This document shows, piece after piece, positions 1 through 7,629 of a stretch of 64,000 nt of DNA (position 1 is its first letter; every line of letters starts with the position of its first letter). A program made the position numbers and the translations under genes. This stretch comes from Ottowia oryzae (lineage in GTDB: Bacteria; Pseudomonadota; Gammaproteobacteria; Burkholderiales; Burkholderiaceae_C), in NCBI RefSeq assembly GCF_003008535.1, contig NZ_CP027666.1:1973501-2037500 (forward strand), written 5' to 3'. The notes beneath the pieces are model-generated. The model was given only the letters and a program-made list of their open reading frames with translations. It was not told the origin of the DNA and ran no database searches.

Positions 1-2904
1 AGGAGTGACATGGAAGTCGTCGCCGATAGCTATCCAAAAAGCCCACGTAATTTTTCCATTCAACAGAAGAAATGCCAAATCCCGTATTTCTGAATCAGTG
101 ATATAGAGTTTTCCGTAGCCCGTGTGTGGAATCTGTTTTCCCCTCTGGTCAAAGCACGGTGCTTCATCATATGCGAAGGACAAAAAGTTGCGTGCGGAGT
201 TTCTAAAGTTCAACGGATAGGGTGTTGCTCGGCGGCTCAACGAAAGCTGAAGCGTTTCGTTGCCCAACTTTTGCTCAAAAGCATCAATCAACTTCTGCGT
301 GTTGAGCTTGGGGATACGTCCTTGCCAAAGCTTCGGCGTGAAACTGGCATAAGATAGCGCAGCGAATAGATGTGGACGGGCAGCTCTGAACCAGCGATGC
401 AGGCGTGATGTATAGTTTTGGTTCGCTGTGTTGCTATCGCCGATTTTACCGATGTGAACTACATTGCGGATGCCAACGCCGTCGAACAAACTGGAAGGAA
501 TGTTGCTGTAGTGAGAAAACCAATTTTTCTGATATTTACCGTAAATTAACTGCCGCAAAACGCCAAAATCATTACTGAACGCAAGACTCAAAAAGACAAT
601 CATACCTGTATGCGCTTTTGGGCCTGCAATTTCCATGACCTTTTCCAAACACCAGGCATAAATGTCTGTGCATGATGCGGTTTTGTAGCCGCGCACTGAA
701 TAATCAGTAACCTTGCGCGTAGAAATATAAGGAGGATTGCCGATGACCACATCAAATCCACCCGCGCTCATCACGCCGTAGAACTCGGCGAACCAGTGAA
801 AAGGCTGGTGGCTTGAGCGCCAGGCATAGAGTGCCTTCGATTTATCCGGGTCGATGCCGTAATCCCGTGCCAGATAGCGGTCGAGTTCCAGGCTCAAGCC
901 CTTGAGCTTGTCGCGCAGCGTGTGCTTGTCCTGCGCCGTGACCTTGCCGCCTTGCACGGTTTGCTGTTCGCGAAATCGGGTGAACAGGTCGGCCAAATCG
1001 GCAATGTCCGCCTTGATGTCGGATTTGTGCTGCTGGTCACTGGCCAGGTCGCCCGATGTATCGAACTGCGCTTCGGTCGCGTAGCCGACCAGCGTATTGC
1101 CTGTGCGGATGTTGAAGTCGATGTCGGGCAGCGGCTCCAGTTGCTGGCCTTTGTCCACCTGCGAGACGAGCTTGAGGAACAAGCGCAGCTTACAAATCTC
1201 CACTGCCTCGGCCATGATGTCCACGCCGAAAAGGTTGTGCAGGATGATGCTTTTGTAGATGTAGTAGTCGGGCGATGGGTGTTTCTTCACCTCATCCAGA
1301 ACTTTCACAAAATCTGGTTCGGCGGGTTTGCCGAGTTTCTGAGCGTCTTCGACAAAACCTGCCATGCGATCCAGGCAGGCTGCATACAACGGCTCCAGCA
1401 CACCCAGCGCGGCGAATAGAAATGCGCCCGAGCCGCAGGTCGGGTCGAGGATGGTGATGCCGTGGCGGAATTTCTCGTTCGACTTCTCCGGCACGCGGCC
1501 CACAATGGCCTGCCACACGGCGCGCAGCAGTTCGGGGCCGGTGGCGGTGTCGATCACGTCCTGCATGAACTGGCGGATATCCAGATTCAGCGTGATGAGG
1601 TCGTCGGCAGACTTGACTTCACCCCGCGCAAGTTTGTTGCGCAGGTCTTGGCAGCGGTGGCGGCGGTCGGCCAGTTCGCGCTCGGTTTCTGTGGGCAATG
1701 CGTCCTCGGCCTTCATGGCCGGGTAGATGTAGCGATCTGGCTCGGCCTGGAGCAGCTTCCACACCGATGATTCGCCCTCGAACGCCACCTTGCAGCGCTC
1801 GCGCGCCTGCTCCAGCAGGTGCGGGATGACGGTGTTCTTGCTGATGTATTCGGTAATGTCTTCCTTGGTGTAGTACGCCCCCATTTGCTTCTGGTTGATG
1901 TACTTCTCGAAGATATAGCCGAGCACGTCGGGGTTGATTTCCTTGCCGCTTTTCAGTGGGCGGTCGTCCAGGTGCCAGTCCCAGGCGTCGAAGAATGCAA
2001 ACAGTTGTTCGAAGGCTTCGTCGGGAACGTCGATGTCGTGATGAGCGGCTTCGAGTTCATGCACGTCGAACAGGCCGCCGTTCAGATAGGGGATGCGCTC
2101 GCCAATCAGTTGGTTCAGGCCCGCGTCGCGCGGTTGGGGCTGGCCCAGCCCTTCGTGGAACAGGCGGCGCAGAAACTGGCGGTAGAAGCTGTGGAACTGG
2201 CCTTTGCCCGCCGCCTGCTGCACCTGGGTCATGCGGTTTTGCAGATAGTTTTCGTCGCCGTCCAGAAACCCCTTCTTCTGGATGAAATAGACGAACATCA
2301 GCCGGTTGAGCATGAGCGAGGCGTACCAGGCTCGGTCTGCCGTCTGGTTCAGGCCGGTGATGAAGGCGGCAAAGGCGTCGTGCTGGGCCTTGAACTTGTC
2401 GTAGAAGCTCTTGGAGACCCTGTCGCGGTCGAAAGCCCTGCGCAGGCCGGTGATGACGTCGGTGAGGGTGATGGCCTCTTCTGCTTCCAGCGACCAGACG
2501 ATTTGCGAGAGCTTCTGACGCAGCGCTTCGCCGCTTTGCCCCTTGTGCCAGGTATGGGTGCGGGTACTGGCGGGCTGGCCCGGCGCGCGCAGCACCCACA
2601 GCCAGGTGAGCATGGTTTCGTCCGCGTCGGCAAAGACCAGCAGATGTTCATGGGCGAGCTTGCGGGCTTCGTGCTCGATCTTGAGCAGCACGGGGCGGGG
2701 CGGAATCTTGCCGCTGGCGTCTGGCGAGCAGCGCAGCACGGCCACGCCGCGCTTGTGGGCGATGGGTGTGAGCGTGAAGGCCGCGCCACCCGCATGGATA
2801 GTTTGAGCCTTCAGCGCGGGTTGGTCCCAACCGAGTTCGTTGAACAGTTGAGGCAGCTTGAATTGGCTCAGCAGCTGCTGAAAGCGGGTGGCGTCGATAT
2901 TCAT
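1..2904 (-). CDS. Eco57I/type IIG-like DNA adenine N6-methyltransferase (partial, C-terminus beyond the left edge)
   Basis: The minus-strand frame is open from the ATG at 2904 to the window edge, about 968 codons, so the 3' end is missing. Reading it directly gives a SAM-binding motif I, DPTCGSGAF, near residue 485 and the adenine-methylase motif IV, NPPY, near residue 720. A GAYYTKEDITEYI stretch near residue 341 is typical of Eco57I/PglX-type methylases. The family transfers methyl groups from SAM to adenine N6 in DNA. Large single-chain members often carry their own target-recognition domain, and some a nuclease. No nuclease motif was recognised in the visible part. The gene follows the PLD-Snf2 helicase by 76 bp, a gap largely filled by one hairpin-repeat copy, so the two probably form one operon. 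Restriction, BREX-like or DISARM-like roles are all possible. The class of methylase is secure; the system is inferred. Confidence 0.85.
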   Translation of the reverse strand, partial: MNIDATRFQQLLSQFKLPQLFNELGWDQPALKAQTIHAGGAAFTLTPIAHKRGVAVLRCSPDASGKIPPRPVLLKIEHEARKLAHEHLLVFADADETMLTWLWVLRAPGQPASTRTHTWHKGQSGEALRQKLSQIVWSLEAEEAITLTDVITGLRRAFDRDRVSKSFYDKFKAQHDAFAAFITGLNQTADRAWYASLMLNRLMFVYFIQKKGFLDGDENYLQNRMTQVQQAAGKGQFHSFYRQFLRRLFHEGLGQPQPRDAGLNQLIGERIPYLNGGLFDVHELEAAHHDIDVPDEAFEQLFAFFDAWDWHLDDRPLKSGKEINPDVLGYIFEKYINQKQMGAYYTKEDITEYISKNTVIPHLLEQARERCKVAFEGESSVWKLLQAEPDRYIYPAMKAEDALPTETERELADRRHRCQDLRNKLARGEVKSADDLITLNLDIRQFMQDVIDTATGPELLRAVWQAIVGRVPEKSNEKFRHGITILDPTCGSGAFLFAALGVLEPLYAACLDRMAGFVEDAQKLGKPAEPDFVKVLDEVKKHPSPDYYIYKSIILHNLFGVDIMAEAVEICKLRLFLKLVSQVDKGQQLEPLPDIDFNIRTGNTLVGYATEAQFDTSGDLASDQQHKSDIKADIADLADLFTRFREQQTVQGGKVTAQDKHTLRDKLKGLSLELDRYLARDYGIDPDKSKALYAWRSSHQPFHWFAEFYGVMSAGGFDVVIGNPPYISTRKVTDYSVRGYKTASCTDIYAWCLEKVMEIAGPKAHTGMIVFLSLAFSNDFGVLRQLIYGKYQKNWFSHYSNIPSSLFDGVGIRNVVHIGKIGDSNTANQNYTSRLHRWFRAARPHLFAALSYASFTPKLWQGRIPKLNTQKLIDAFEQKLGNETLQLSLSRRATPYPLNFRNSARNFLSFAYDEAPCFDQRGKQIPHTGYGKLYITDSEIRDLAFLLLNGKITWAFWIAIGDDFHVTP

Positions 2905-2907
2905 GTC

Positions 2908-2957
2908 AAATTGGCCTCCAGCGCCCGCCTGACAAGCGCGAGCAGCTATGAAATTTG
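2908..2957 (-). repeat. Hairpin repeat copy between methylase and helicase genes
   Basis: The plus strand reads TTGGCCTCCAGCGC then GCGCGAGCAGCTAT, the minus orientation of the window-wide TAGCTGCCAGCGC/GCGCTGG repeat. It occupies nearly the whole 76-bp gap of this gene pair. Confidence 0.7.
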
Positions 2958-2980
2958 AGTGATTGCAGGGCGTTGGCGCT

Positions 2981-5900
2981 TCAGGCCAGGCCGAGCGAGC
3001 AGATGAGCCGAGGCTCGCGTTGCTGGTCTTGTTCGTCCACCAGGCACAGGCGACCGTCTTCGCGCAGCGAGAAGACGAGGTCGATCAGGTCGTGGTCGTT
3101 GATGCCCGCCTTGAGCTGGCGGTTGAGCGTGTCGGTGGCGCTTTGGTACAGCGGGTAGCGGTAGATGTCTTCCAGCGCCTTGTCGATGCGGCGGATGTGG
3201 TCTTCGGTGATGAACAGGTCGCGCGTGCTGCCTTGTCGCTCGCGCCAGCGCTTGATGCGCTCGTAGGTCTTGAAGCGCGCGCCGGAGGGCCGGCCCAGTG
3301 CGCCGCCGGTGGATTTCTCTTCTTCGGCGATGTGCGCCATGCCCTGCTGGGTGAGGGCGTGGTGGTTGTCCGTGCGCGGCAGGGCAGGGGTGTCGGCCGC
3401 GCAGGCGGCGGCCTTCAGGATGGTGAATTGCGACTGCGTGACGGGCTGGCCGCTTTCGTCCACCCATGCGAGTGCGTCGTTGCCCTGGTCGGTGCGCAGA
3501 TAGACGAGCACGCCCTGAGGTGCGGCGGGCGTGGCCGTGTGTGCCTTGGTGGCATAGACCACGTTGGGCAGGCTTTCTATGGTGGCGGCGAGCGATGGGT
3601 CGGCGTCGGTGGCGTTCTTCCAGATCTGCCAGGCGTAGGAGGCCAGATCGACCTCGGTGTCGCCGTCGTCGTCGAGGATGCCGTTCTTCTCGGTGTACAG
3701 GTCGCGGATCAGACGGTCGTCGTCATCGCTGTCGTCGTCGAAGAAGGTTTCGTCGGAGCCGACGACTTCGGCGTTCTCGATCAGGCGCTGCCTGACGCGA
3801 GCGCGCAGCCTGATGAGACGCTCGACGCCATCGGCAGGCACGAAGGAATAGCAGAGGATGGTGTCGGACTGCTGGCCGATGCGGTCCACGCGGCCCGCGC
3901 GCTGGATCAGGCGAATGATGGCCCAGGGCAGGTCGTAGTTGACGATGATGTGCGCGTCTTGCAGGTTCTGGCCTTCGGACAGCACGTCAGTGGCGATGAG
4001 CACGCGCAGTTCGTCGGCCTTCTTGACCTGTTGACGCTTGTCGTTGGACTGCGGCGAGAAGCGCCAGGCCAGGGCTGTGGGGTCGGCGCTTTGGCCGGTG
4101 GCTTCGGCCACTTGCAGCATGCCGCGTGCCGCGAGTTGCGTATTCAGGTAGCGTGCGGTATCGGCGAACTGGGTGAAGATGAGCAGCTTGTCCTTGGGGT
4201 GCTGCTTCTCGATGAGTTCGGCCAGGGCGGCAAGTTTGGCGTCTGCCTGAGGTTGCCAGTTGCCGCAGGTGCGCAACACGCCCAGCAGGGCGTGGGCGTC
4301 GGCCAGCAAATCCTTGGCCAACGTTTTCTTGAACAGCGCGCCGGGCAACCACTTGAAGCGGCTTTTCAGTGGGCCGCTGTAGGCTGCATAGGCTTGGGTG
4401 GCGCGAGTGCGGTAGTCGGCTTCGGTGCGCAGCCCGTTGCTGCTGGTGGTGTCAGCTTCCTCGTCGCCTTCCTCATCGGCAAGTACACCGTCCGGGTCTT
4501 CGTCGTAGTGGCGAGTGTCCAGCAGTTCCGCGCCCTGGGTGCCCAGCGGAATGTCCAGCCCGTTCTCGACGGCGTGTAGGACGATGAAGTTGCGCAGGAT
4601 GTGCCGCTCGATGGACAGGATGAAGGCAGGCCCGGCACTTTCCAGTCGCTTGAACAGGTTGGTGCGGCAAAAACCCATGAGCCGCGTGCCTGCGCGTGAC
4701 AGTCCATCGATGATCTTGTTCTGCTGCGGTGTGGGTGGCGTCTTGGGTTTGGGTGCGATGTAATTGCCCAGGCCGTAGCGTGGCAGCAGGAGATCGTTGA
4801 TGGTGCCCACGACCGTGTTGCTGTAGAAGCGGGCGTAGGGGTCTTCGGGGTTGGTTTCGTCGATGGCAAAGCCCAGGCTTTTGGGCACCCGCTTGGGGAA
4901 GTAGGACTTGCGGCCATCGGCGAAGAGCAGGTATTTGCCGTGTTCGTCTTGCTGCGCATAGTGCTGCATGATGAAGCCGCGCGTGCGGCGCACCATGTAC
5001 AGCCGCATGAGTTCGCGCCAGTCGTCGGGGATGTCGCTTTTCTCGAAAGCAGCGAGGGTGCGCACGCCGCATTGGTGGCGGCGGATGAATTCGTGCTCGC
5101 CGCCCAGGTCTTTGAGGAGGTGTTCGGGGCGGATGCCGATGTCGGCGTCTTCATTCAGGAACAGGCCGAGTTGCGCCGAGAGGTCGAGGTAGGTCTTGTT
5201 GTACGGCGTGGCCGAGAGCAGGACGGTGAGGCTTTCGTTGCGTTCGATGTATTCGCGGATGACCTTCCATCGCTTGCCGTCCTTGTTGCGCAGGTTGTGC
5301 GATTCGTCGATCAGTACCAGCCGGTAGCGCCGGGTTTTCTCTGGCAACTCATTGATGACCCTAGACAGCGACAGCACCTTGGCGTGCAGGCGGTAGCGGT
5401 GGACGTAGTCCTCCCACATTGGCACCAGGTTCTTGGGGCAGATGACGAGGGTTTCGGTGTGATAGTCGTCTTCGAAGACCTTGGCCAGCGCCGTGGCCAT
5501 CATCGACTTGCCCAGGCCCACCACGTCGCCGATCAGCACGCCACCGCGCTTGTTGAGGTGGTGCGCGGCGATCTTGACGGCGGCGGTCTGGAAGTCGAAC
5601 AGCGTGCCGCTGAAGATCGCGGGAATGCGGAATTCCGTGAGCCCGGCCCTCGCTTCCTGCGCGAGGTGGTAGGCCATCTTCAAATAGACGTGATAGGGCG
5701 GTAACAGGCGCTCGCCCGCCCAGCTTTCGTCGATGATGGTCGCCAGTTCCTTGGAGATGTCGACGCACCAGCGGTCGTTCCAGCGGTCATCGAACCACGC
5801 GGCCAGCTTGTTGCAGGCATCGTGCTCCAGCACGTCAACGTTGAGTTCGCCCTGTTTGGAAAGGCCCGCGAGCGTGAGGTTGGAGCTGCCGAGGAAACCC

Positions 5901-6379
5901 GTGACGGGGTTGTTGGGGAACTGCGGCGTGAATAGCAGGTAGAGCTTGGCGTGCAGCGGGTGGCGCAGATAGACCTTGACGGTCAGTTGGCCAGAATGGA
6001 TTTGTGCGGCCAGTTGCCGCAAGGCGGCTTCGTCCCCGTTGGACGGGGCGCCGAAGGTGAGTTGCTGGCGGAACTCTTCGGCGATGCGGCGCTTGTCGCG
6101 CTGCGCCGTTTGATTGTCTAGAAGTTCGTCGTCGTTTTGGTGACGTAAGGCGTGGCGCAGTTCTTCACTGGGCGAGACATGCATACCGACCAGCAGGCGG
6201 CATGTTCCATTCTCCTCTCCTCTCCTCTCCTCTCCTGATTTCATCAGGTGGGGCGCGAGATGCTGCCAGCCGCGCAGGTTGAAATAGCCAACGCAGAAGT
6301 CGGCGCGCCTTGCAACCAGAAGCGTCTTTTGGAGCGCAGGCATCAAGGGCGTTTCGATGTTGTCAAATATTCTTGGCAT
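2981..6379 (-). CDS. PLD-like domain / Swi2-Snf2 superfamily 2 helicase, putative defence protein
   Basis: The product is 1,132 residues from the ATG at 6379. That start has an AGAG 5-8 bases upstream and opens MPRIFDNIETPLMPALQ. A longer reading from a TTG at 6448 adds 23 low-complexity residues and is not preferred. The N-terminal part is phospholipase D-like: HAKLYLL near residue 141 followed by GSSNLTLAG near 161, one HKD-type half site. Helicase motifs follow in order: Walker A GDVVGLGKS near 281, DESH near 355, SATPYN near 388, TDVLSEGQ near 797 and QRAGRVDRIGQ near 826. PLD domains can cut nucleic acid and Snf2 motors translocate on double-stranded DNA, so a nuclease-motor is a reasonable inference. 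It is the first gene of a pair with the methylase. Residues about 48-57 are encoded by a TCTCC tandem tract. DrmD-like helicases of class 1 DISARM are the nearest named comparison, not an established identity. Confidence 0.85.
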   Translation of the reverse strand: MPRIFDNIETPLMPALQKTLLVARRADFCVGYFNLRGWQHLAPHLMKSGEERRGEENGTCRLLVGMHVSPSEELRHALRHQNDDELLDNQTAQRDKRRIAEEFRQQLTFGAPSNGDEAALRQLAAQIHSGQLTVKVYLRHPLHAKLYLLFTPQFPNNPVTGFLGSSNLTLAGLSKQGELNVDVLEHDACNKLAAWFDDRWNDRWCVDISKELATIIDESWAGERLLPPYHVYLKMAYHLAQEARAGLTEFRIPAIFSGTLFDFQTAAVKIAAHHLNKRGGVLIGDVVGLGKSMMATALAKVFEDDYHTETLVICPKNLVPMWEDYVHRYRLHAKVLSLSRVINELPEKTRRYRLVLIDESHNLRNKDGKRWKVIREYIERNESLTVLLSATPYNKTYLDLSAQLGLFLNEDADIGIRPEHLLKDLGGEHEFIRRHQCGVRTLAAFEKSDIPDDWRELMRLYMVRRTRGFIMQHYAQQDEHGKYLLFADGRKSYFPKRVPKSLGFAIDETNPEDPYARFYSNTVVGTINDLLLPRYGLGNYIAPKPKTPPTPQQNKIIDGLSRAGTRLMGFCRTNLFKRLESAGPAFILSIERHILRNFIVLHAVENGLDIPLGTQGAELLDTRHYDEDPDGVLADEEGDEEADTTSSNGLRTEADYRTRATQAYAAYSGPLKSRFKWLPGALFKKTLAKDLLADAHALLGVLRTCGNWQPQADAKLAALAELIEKQHPKDKLLIFTQFADTARYLNTQLAARGMLQVAEATGQSADPTALAWRFSPQSNDKRQQVKKADELRVLIATDVLSEGQNLQDAHIIVNYDLPWAIIRLIQRAGRVDRIGQQSDTILCYSFVPADGVERLIRLRARVRQRLIENAEVVGSDETFFDDDSDDDDRLIRDLYTEKNGILDDDGDTEVDLASYAWQIWKNATDADPSLAATIESLPNVVYATKAHTATPAAPQGVLVYLRTDQGNDALAWVDESGQPVTQSQFTILKAAACAADTPALPRTDNHHALTQQGMAHIAEEEKSTGGALGRPSGARFKTYERIKRWRERQGSTRDLFITEDHIRRIDKALEDIYRYPLYQSATDTLNRQLKAGINDHDLIDLVFSLREDGRLCLVDEQDQQREPRLICSLGLA
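6211..6236. repeat. Pentanucleotide tandem repeat (TCTCC)5 within the helicase frame
   Basis: Five perfect TCTCC units plus one extra T (GGAGA on the coding strand) lie at about codons 48-57 of the helicase. Five is not a multiple of three, so gain or loss of one unit would shift the frame. With the present count the frame is open. Such tracts are the classic basis of slipped-strand phase variation in restriction-modification genes. Confidence 0.9.
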
Positions 6380-6442
6380 TTCTCTGCACTTGCTTGATGA
6401 ATTCGACCGTGGGATGGAGCAGTTACGAGGGGGAAGGGGCGG

Positions 6443-6448
6443 TGTCAA
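6443..6448 (-). promoter_or_regulatory. Perfect TTGACA, possible -35 element of the helicase-methylase operon
   Basis: The minus strand reads TTGACA at 6448-6443, 64 bases upstream of the preferred helicase ATG. No good -10 hexamer was found 16-18 bases downstream (TAACTG is the nearest), so this is only suggestive. Confidence 0.25.
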
Positions 6449-6525
6449 GCGAATGCGTCGTCGCTGCTGTTACCTTTGATGGGCTGTCCTGTTAGTGGCC
6501 TTGCTGGGAATGGTTCTTACTGATT

Positions 6526-6576
6526 GAAACTCGGCCTCACGCTTGCCCATCAAGCGCTGGCAGCTATGCTTTTTGA
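6526..6576 (-). repeat. Hairpin repeat copy downstream of fbp
   Basis: GAAACTCGGCCTC...CAAGCGCTGGCAGCTAT is a minus-orientation copy in the gap between the helicase 5' end and the 3' end of fbp. Confidence 0.75.
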
Positions 6577-6609
6577 CAGCACTCGGCCCGACCAACCGGC
6601 TTGTGCGGC

Positions 6610-7629
6610 TCAGGTCGCCGAGCCTGCCTCCAGGTGGTACTGCGTCACTCGCTCCACCTCGTTCCTGCTGCCCAGGATCACGCTGACGCGTTCGTGCAGT
6701 TGCGTGGGCTGCACTTCAAGAATGCGCTGGCGGCCGTTGGTGGCGGCGCCGCCGGCTTGCTCGACGAGCCAGCTCATGGGGTTGGCCTCGTACATCAGGC
6801 GCAGCTTGCCGGGCTTGTTCGGCTCGCGCTTGTCCCATGGGTACATGAAGACGCCGCCGCGCATCAGGATGCGGTGCACGTCGGCCACCATGCTGGCGAT
6901 CCAGCGCATGTTGAAGTCCTTGCCGCGCGGGCCTTCCTTGCCGGCCAGGCATTCGCCGATGTAGCGGCGCACGGGGCTGTCCCAGTGGCGCATGTTGCTC
7001 ATGTTGATGGCGAATTCCTTCGTGTCTTCAGGAATGCGCAGGTTTTCCTGGGTGAGCACGAAGCTGCCTTGCTCGCGGTCCAGCGTGAACACGTGCACGC
7101 CGTCGCCCACCGTCAGCACCAGCGTGGTCTGCGGGCCGTACACGCAATAGCCAGCCGCGACCTGGTGGCGCCCGGATTGCAGGAAGTCTTTTTCACTCAC
7201 GCCGCTGGCGTCGTCGGGCATCTTCAGCACGCTGAAGATGGTGCCGATGCTGACGTTCACGTCGATGTTGCTGGAGCCGTCCAGCGGATCGAACAGCAGC
7301 AGGTATTCGCCTTGCGGGTAGCGGTTGGGCACCACGTAGATGCCTTCCATTTCCTCGCTGGCCATGGCCGCCAGGTGGCCGCCCCATTCGTTGGCTTCGA
7401 TCAGCACCTCGTTGGCGATGATGTCCAGCTTCTTCTGCACCTCGCCCTGCACGTTCTGGCTGCCGGCGCTGCCCATGACGTGGCCCAGGTCGCCCTTGTT
7501 GACCTCGAAGCTGATGCGCTTGCAGGCGCGCGCCACCACTTCCAGCAGCAGGCGGAGCTGGCCGGGGATGTGGCCGTCGACGCGCTGCTTTTCAACCAGG
7601 TAACGGGTGAGGGAAATGCGGCTGCTCAT
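6610..7629 (-). CDS. fbp: Class 1 fructose-1,6-bisphosphatase
   Basis: The 339-residue product opens MSSRISLTRYLVEKQ. It hydrolyses fructose 1,6-bisphosphate to fructose 6-phosphate plus phosphate in the cytoplasm, the committed step of gluconeogenesis. The metal- and substrate-binding motif DPLDGSSNID lies near residue 113, and the length matches the class 1 family. The ATG at 7629 overlaps the pepN stop as ATGA, which fixes the start and implies translational coupling. A hairpin repeat follows the stop rather than a recognisable terminator. Confidence 0.96.
   Translation of the reverse strand: MSSRISLTRYLVEKQRVDGHIPGQLRLLLEVVARACKRISFEVNKGDLGHVMGSAGSQNVQGEVQKKLDIIANEVLIEANEWGGHLAAMASEEMEGIYVVPNRYPQGEYLLLFDPLDGSSNIDVNVSIGTIFSVLKMPDDASGVSEKDFLQSGRHQVAAGYCVYGPQTTLVLTVGDGVHVFTLDREQGSFVLTQENLRIPEDTKEFAINMSNMRHWDSPVRRYIGECLAGKEGPRGKDFNMRWIASMVADVHRILMRGGVFMYPWDKREPNKPGKLRLMYEANPMSWLVEQAGGAATNGRQRILEVQPTQLHERVSVILGSRNEVERVTQYHLEAGSAT

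Noticed and set aside
2963..4579. A 538-codon plus-strand open frame opposite the helicase
   Set aside because: It is valine/alanine/glycine-rich antisense of the helicase gene, has no recognisable domain, and the minus strand holds clear motifs.
6380..6448. A longer N-terminus for the helicase from a TTG
   Set aside because: The added residues are low complexity, there is no ribosome site, and the TTGACA fits better as a promoter element.
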